From Mycolicibacterium sp. P9-22 (GTDB lineage: Bacteria; Actinomycetota; Actinomycetes; Mycobacteriales; Mycobacteriaceae), in the NCBI RefSeq assembly GCF_008329585.1, contig NZ_NPKP01000002.1, positions 496,001-560,000 on the forward strand: a stretch of DNA of 64,000 nt. Reading direction: 5' to 3'. The notes beneath the pieces are model-generated. The model was not told the DNA's origin and made no database searches. It saw only the letters and a program-made list of their open reading frames with translations. A program made the position numbers and the translations under genes. Below are positions 63,142 to 64,000 of this stretch, piece by piece. Within the stretch, counting starts at the first letter, position 1. Each line of letters starts with the position of its first letter.

Positions 63142-64000
63142 CTACCGTTCGGGCGCCGGATCGGGCCCGATGAACGAACCGAGCAGTCCGAGCACCGCGA
63201 CGCCGGAAACCATCGCAAACGCCAGCGTGAAGCCGGTGGTGCTGCCGAACCCCAGGGCAATCGCGACACACGCGGCGCCCATCGCCGAGCCGCCGAAGCG
63301 CACCAGGTTGAACAACCCGAGTCCGGTGCCCTGCGCCCCCGCGGGCGAGCGGGTGGCACCGGTGGCTGCCGGTGTCTGCACGAAAGCCGTTCCGATGCCG
63401 ATCAGAACCAGAATTGCGACGAAACCGGCCAGCCCCCAACGTTCTTCGACCAGATGCGTGCCAACGGCACCGGCGAGCATTGCCTGGCCGACGATCAGCA
63501 GCACCAACCCGGTGCGCAAGACCCGGCGGGCCCCGATCCGGTCCAGATAGCGCCCGACCAGCGGGCCCAGGATCACCATCGAGGCGGGGATCGCCAGCAA
63601 CACCACACCGGCCAGTGACCCGGTCCGACCGGCCCCGACGAGATAGAGGGGCACCGCCAGCAGCGTGGCACCCAGGCTGAACATGAACGCGAACGCACCC
63701 AGGGTGCTGCGGACGAACCGGGCTTCGGCCACCAGTCGCACATCGACGAACGGCTCCGGCACCCGCAGACAGTGCCGGACGAAGAACACCAGCACCGCCA
63801 CGGCCACCGTCACGGCGACGGCAACGATCACCGACAGACCTTGCCGCGGGATGAGCGCGACACCGAGGATGAGCAACCCCGACCCGAGGGTCAGCGCGGT
63901 CGCGCCGATGGTGTCGAAGCGCATCTTGGTGCCGGGATGCCGGGGGATGTGGAGCAGGGTGCCGATCAGGCCGGCCAGTGCGACCGGCACCAGCGGCACG
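63142..64000 (-). CDS. MFS transporter, C-terminal part (cut by window edge)
   Basis: At least 286 residues of the C-terminal part of a drug-efflux-type major facilitator, probably of the 14-span DHA2 class. Visible spans include LSVIVAVAVTVAVAVLVFFV, LGAFAFMFSLGATLLAVPLY and the pair around GLLLIVGQ-like and GFTLAFAMVSG. The conserved loop GPLVGRYLDRIGARRVLR is the MFS motif repeat. The start lies outside the window. It is convergent with the pucR-type gene, 11 bases apart; its substrate is unknown. Confidence 0.85.
   Translation of the reverse strand, partial: VPLVPVALAGLIGTLLHIPRHPGTKMRFDTIGATALTLGSGLLILGVALIPRQGLSVIVAVAVTVAVAVLVFFVRHCLRVPEPFVDVRLVAEARFVRSTLGAFAFMFSLGATLLAVPLYLVGAGRTGSLAGVVLLAIPASMVILGPLVGRYLDRIGARRVLRTGLVLLIVGQAMLAGAVGTHLVEERWGLAGFVAILVLIGIGTAFVQTPAATGATRSPAGAQGTGLGLFNLVRFGGSAMGAACVAIALGFGSTTGFTLAFAMVSGVAVLGLLGSFIGPDPAPER

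Overview
The window is a high-GC actinobacterial chromosome segment, most likely from a rapidly growing Mycobacterium (Mycolicibacterium). The evidence is gene content and order. Read on the minus strand there is rplN-rplX-rplE-rpsN-rpsH-rplF-rplR-rpsE-rpmD-rplO, then sppA and a set of TIGR00027 methyltransferases, then secY-adk-map-sigL-rslA and a MarR gene. This is the mycobacterial arrangement (M. tuberculosis Rv0714 to Rv0737) with extra genes inserted. DosR, FdxA, Acg-type nitroreductase, MspA-type porins and RmlB/RmlC all point the same way. No rRNA, tRNA, CRISPR array or insertion sequence was seen.

Bases 1-10.5 kb hold a dormancy (DosR-type) island: a zinc alcohol dehydrogenase cut by the window edge, four intact universal stress proteins, ferredoxin FdxA, two intact flavin-binding PPOX proteins, an Acg-type nitroreductase, DosR itself and an ornithine carbamoyltransferase. 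The island is partly decayed. A triacylglycerol synthase (tgs1) survives as a short internally deleted remnant, a third PPOX gene is broken by frameshifts, and a universal stress gene is truncated. No DosS or DosT kinase lies beside dosR. Several GGGAC-type inverted repeats look like DosR boxes.

Bases 10.5-27.4 kb contain a polyketide-cyclase-like protein; a two-gene signalling operon (a receiver domain fused to a thioredoxin-reductase-like flavoprotein, and a cyclic-nucleotide-domain histidine kinase); two tandem luciferase-like oxidoreductases; rmlB-rmlC for dTDP-rhamnose; a TetR/flavin monooxygenase pair with a probable TetR operator; mmsA-fadE9-mmsB for valine catabolism; a HAD phosphatase; a NarL-type two-component pair; a Ddn-like protein; and a MarR regulator.

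Bases 27.4-36 kb hold a compact four-gene operon: a TPP enzyme, a START-fold protein, a KAS III-like enzyme and a PLP aminotransferase. It starts at a match to the mycobacterial SigL promoter (TGAACC-N16-CGTGTC), next to sigL-rslA, which has a nearly identical promoter. This looks like an undescribed SigL-controlled biosynthetic system. map, adk and secY follow.

Bases 36-44.5 kb are an envelope block: a lipoprotein, four or more secreted proteins including two MspA-family porins, a protein with a 98%-identical internal duplication, and three tandem SAM methyltransferases. Bases 44.5-51 kb hold sppA, a small membrane protein and the ribosomal protein operon with a strong terminator.

Bases 51-64 kb hold a catabolic regulon divergent from a PucR-type activator: a heme-oxygenase-like diiron protein with a complete set of metal ligands, two Rieske ferredoxins, a ferredoxin reductase, an aldehyde dehydrogenase, a gamma-glutamyltransferase-like hydrolase, RidA, a permease, an amidase and a GlcG/HbpS protein. 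I read it as oxidative degradation of an amino compound. An MFS transporter is cut by the right edge.
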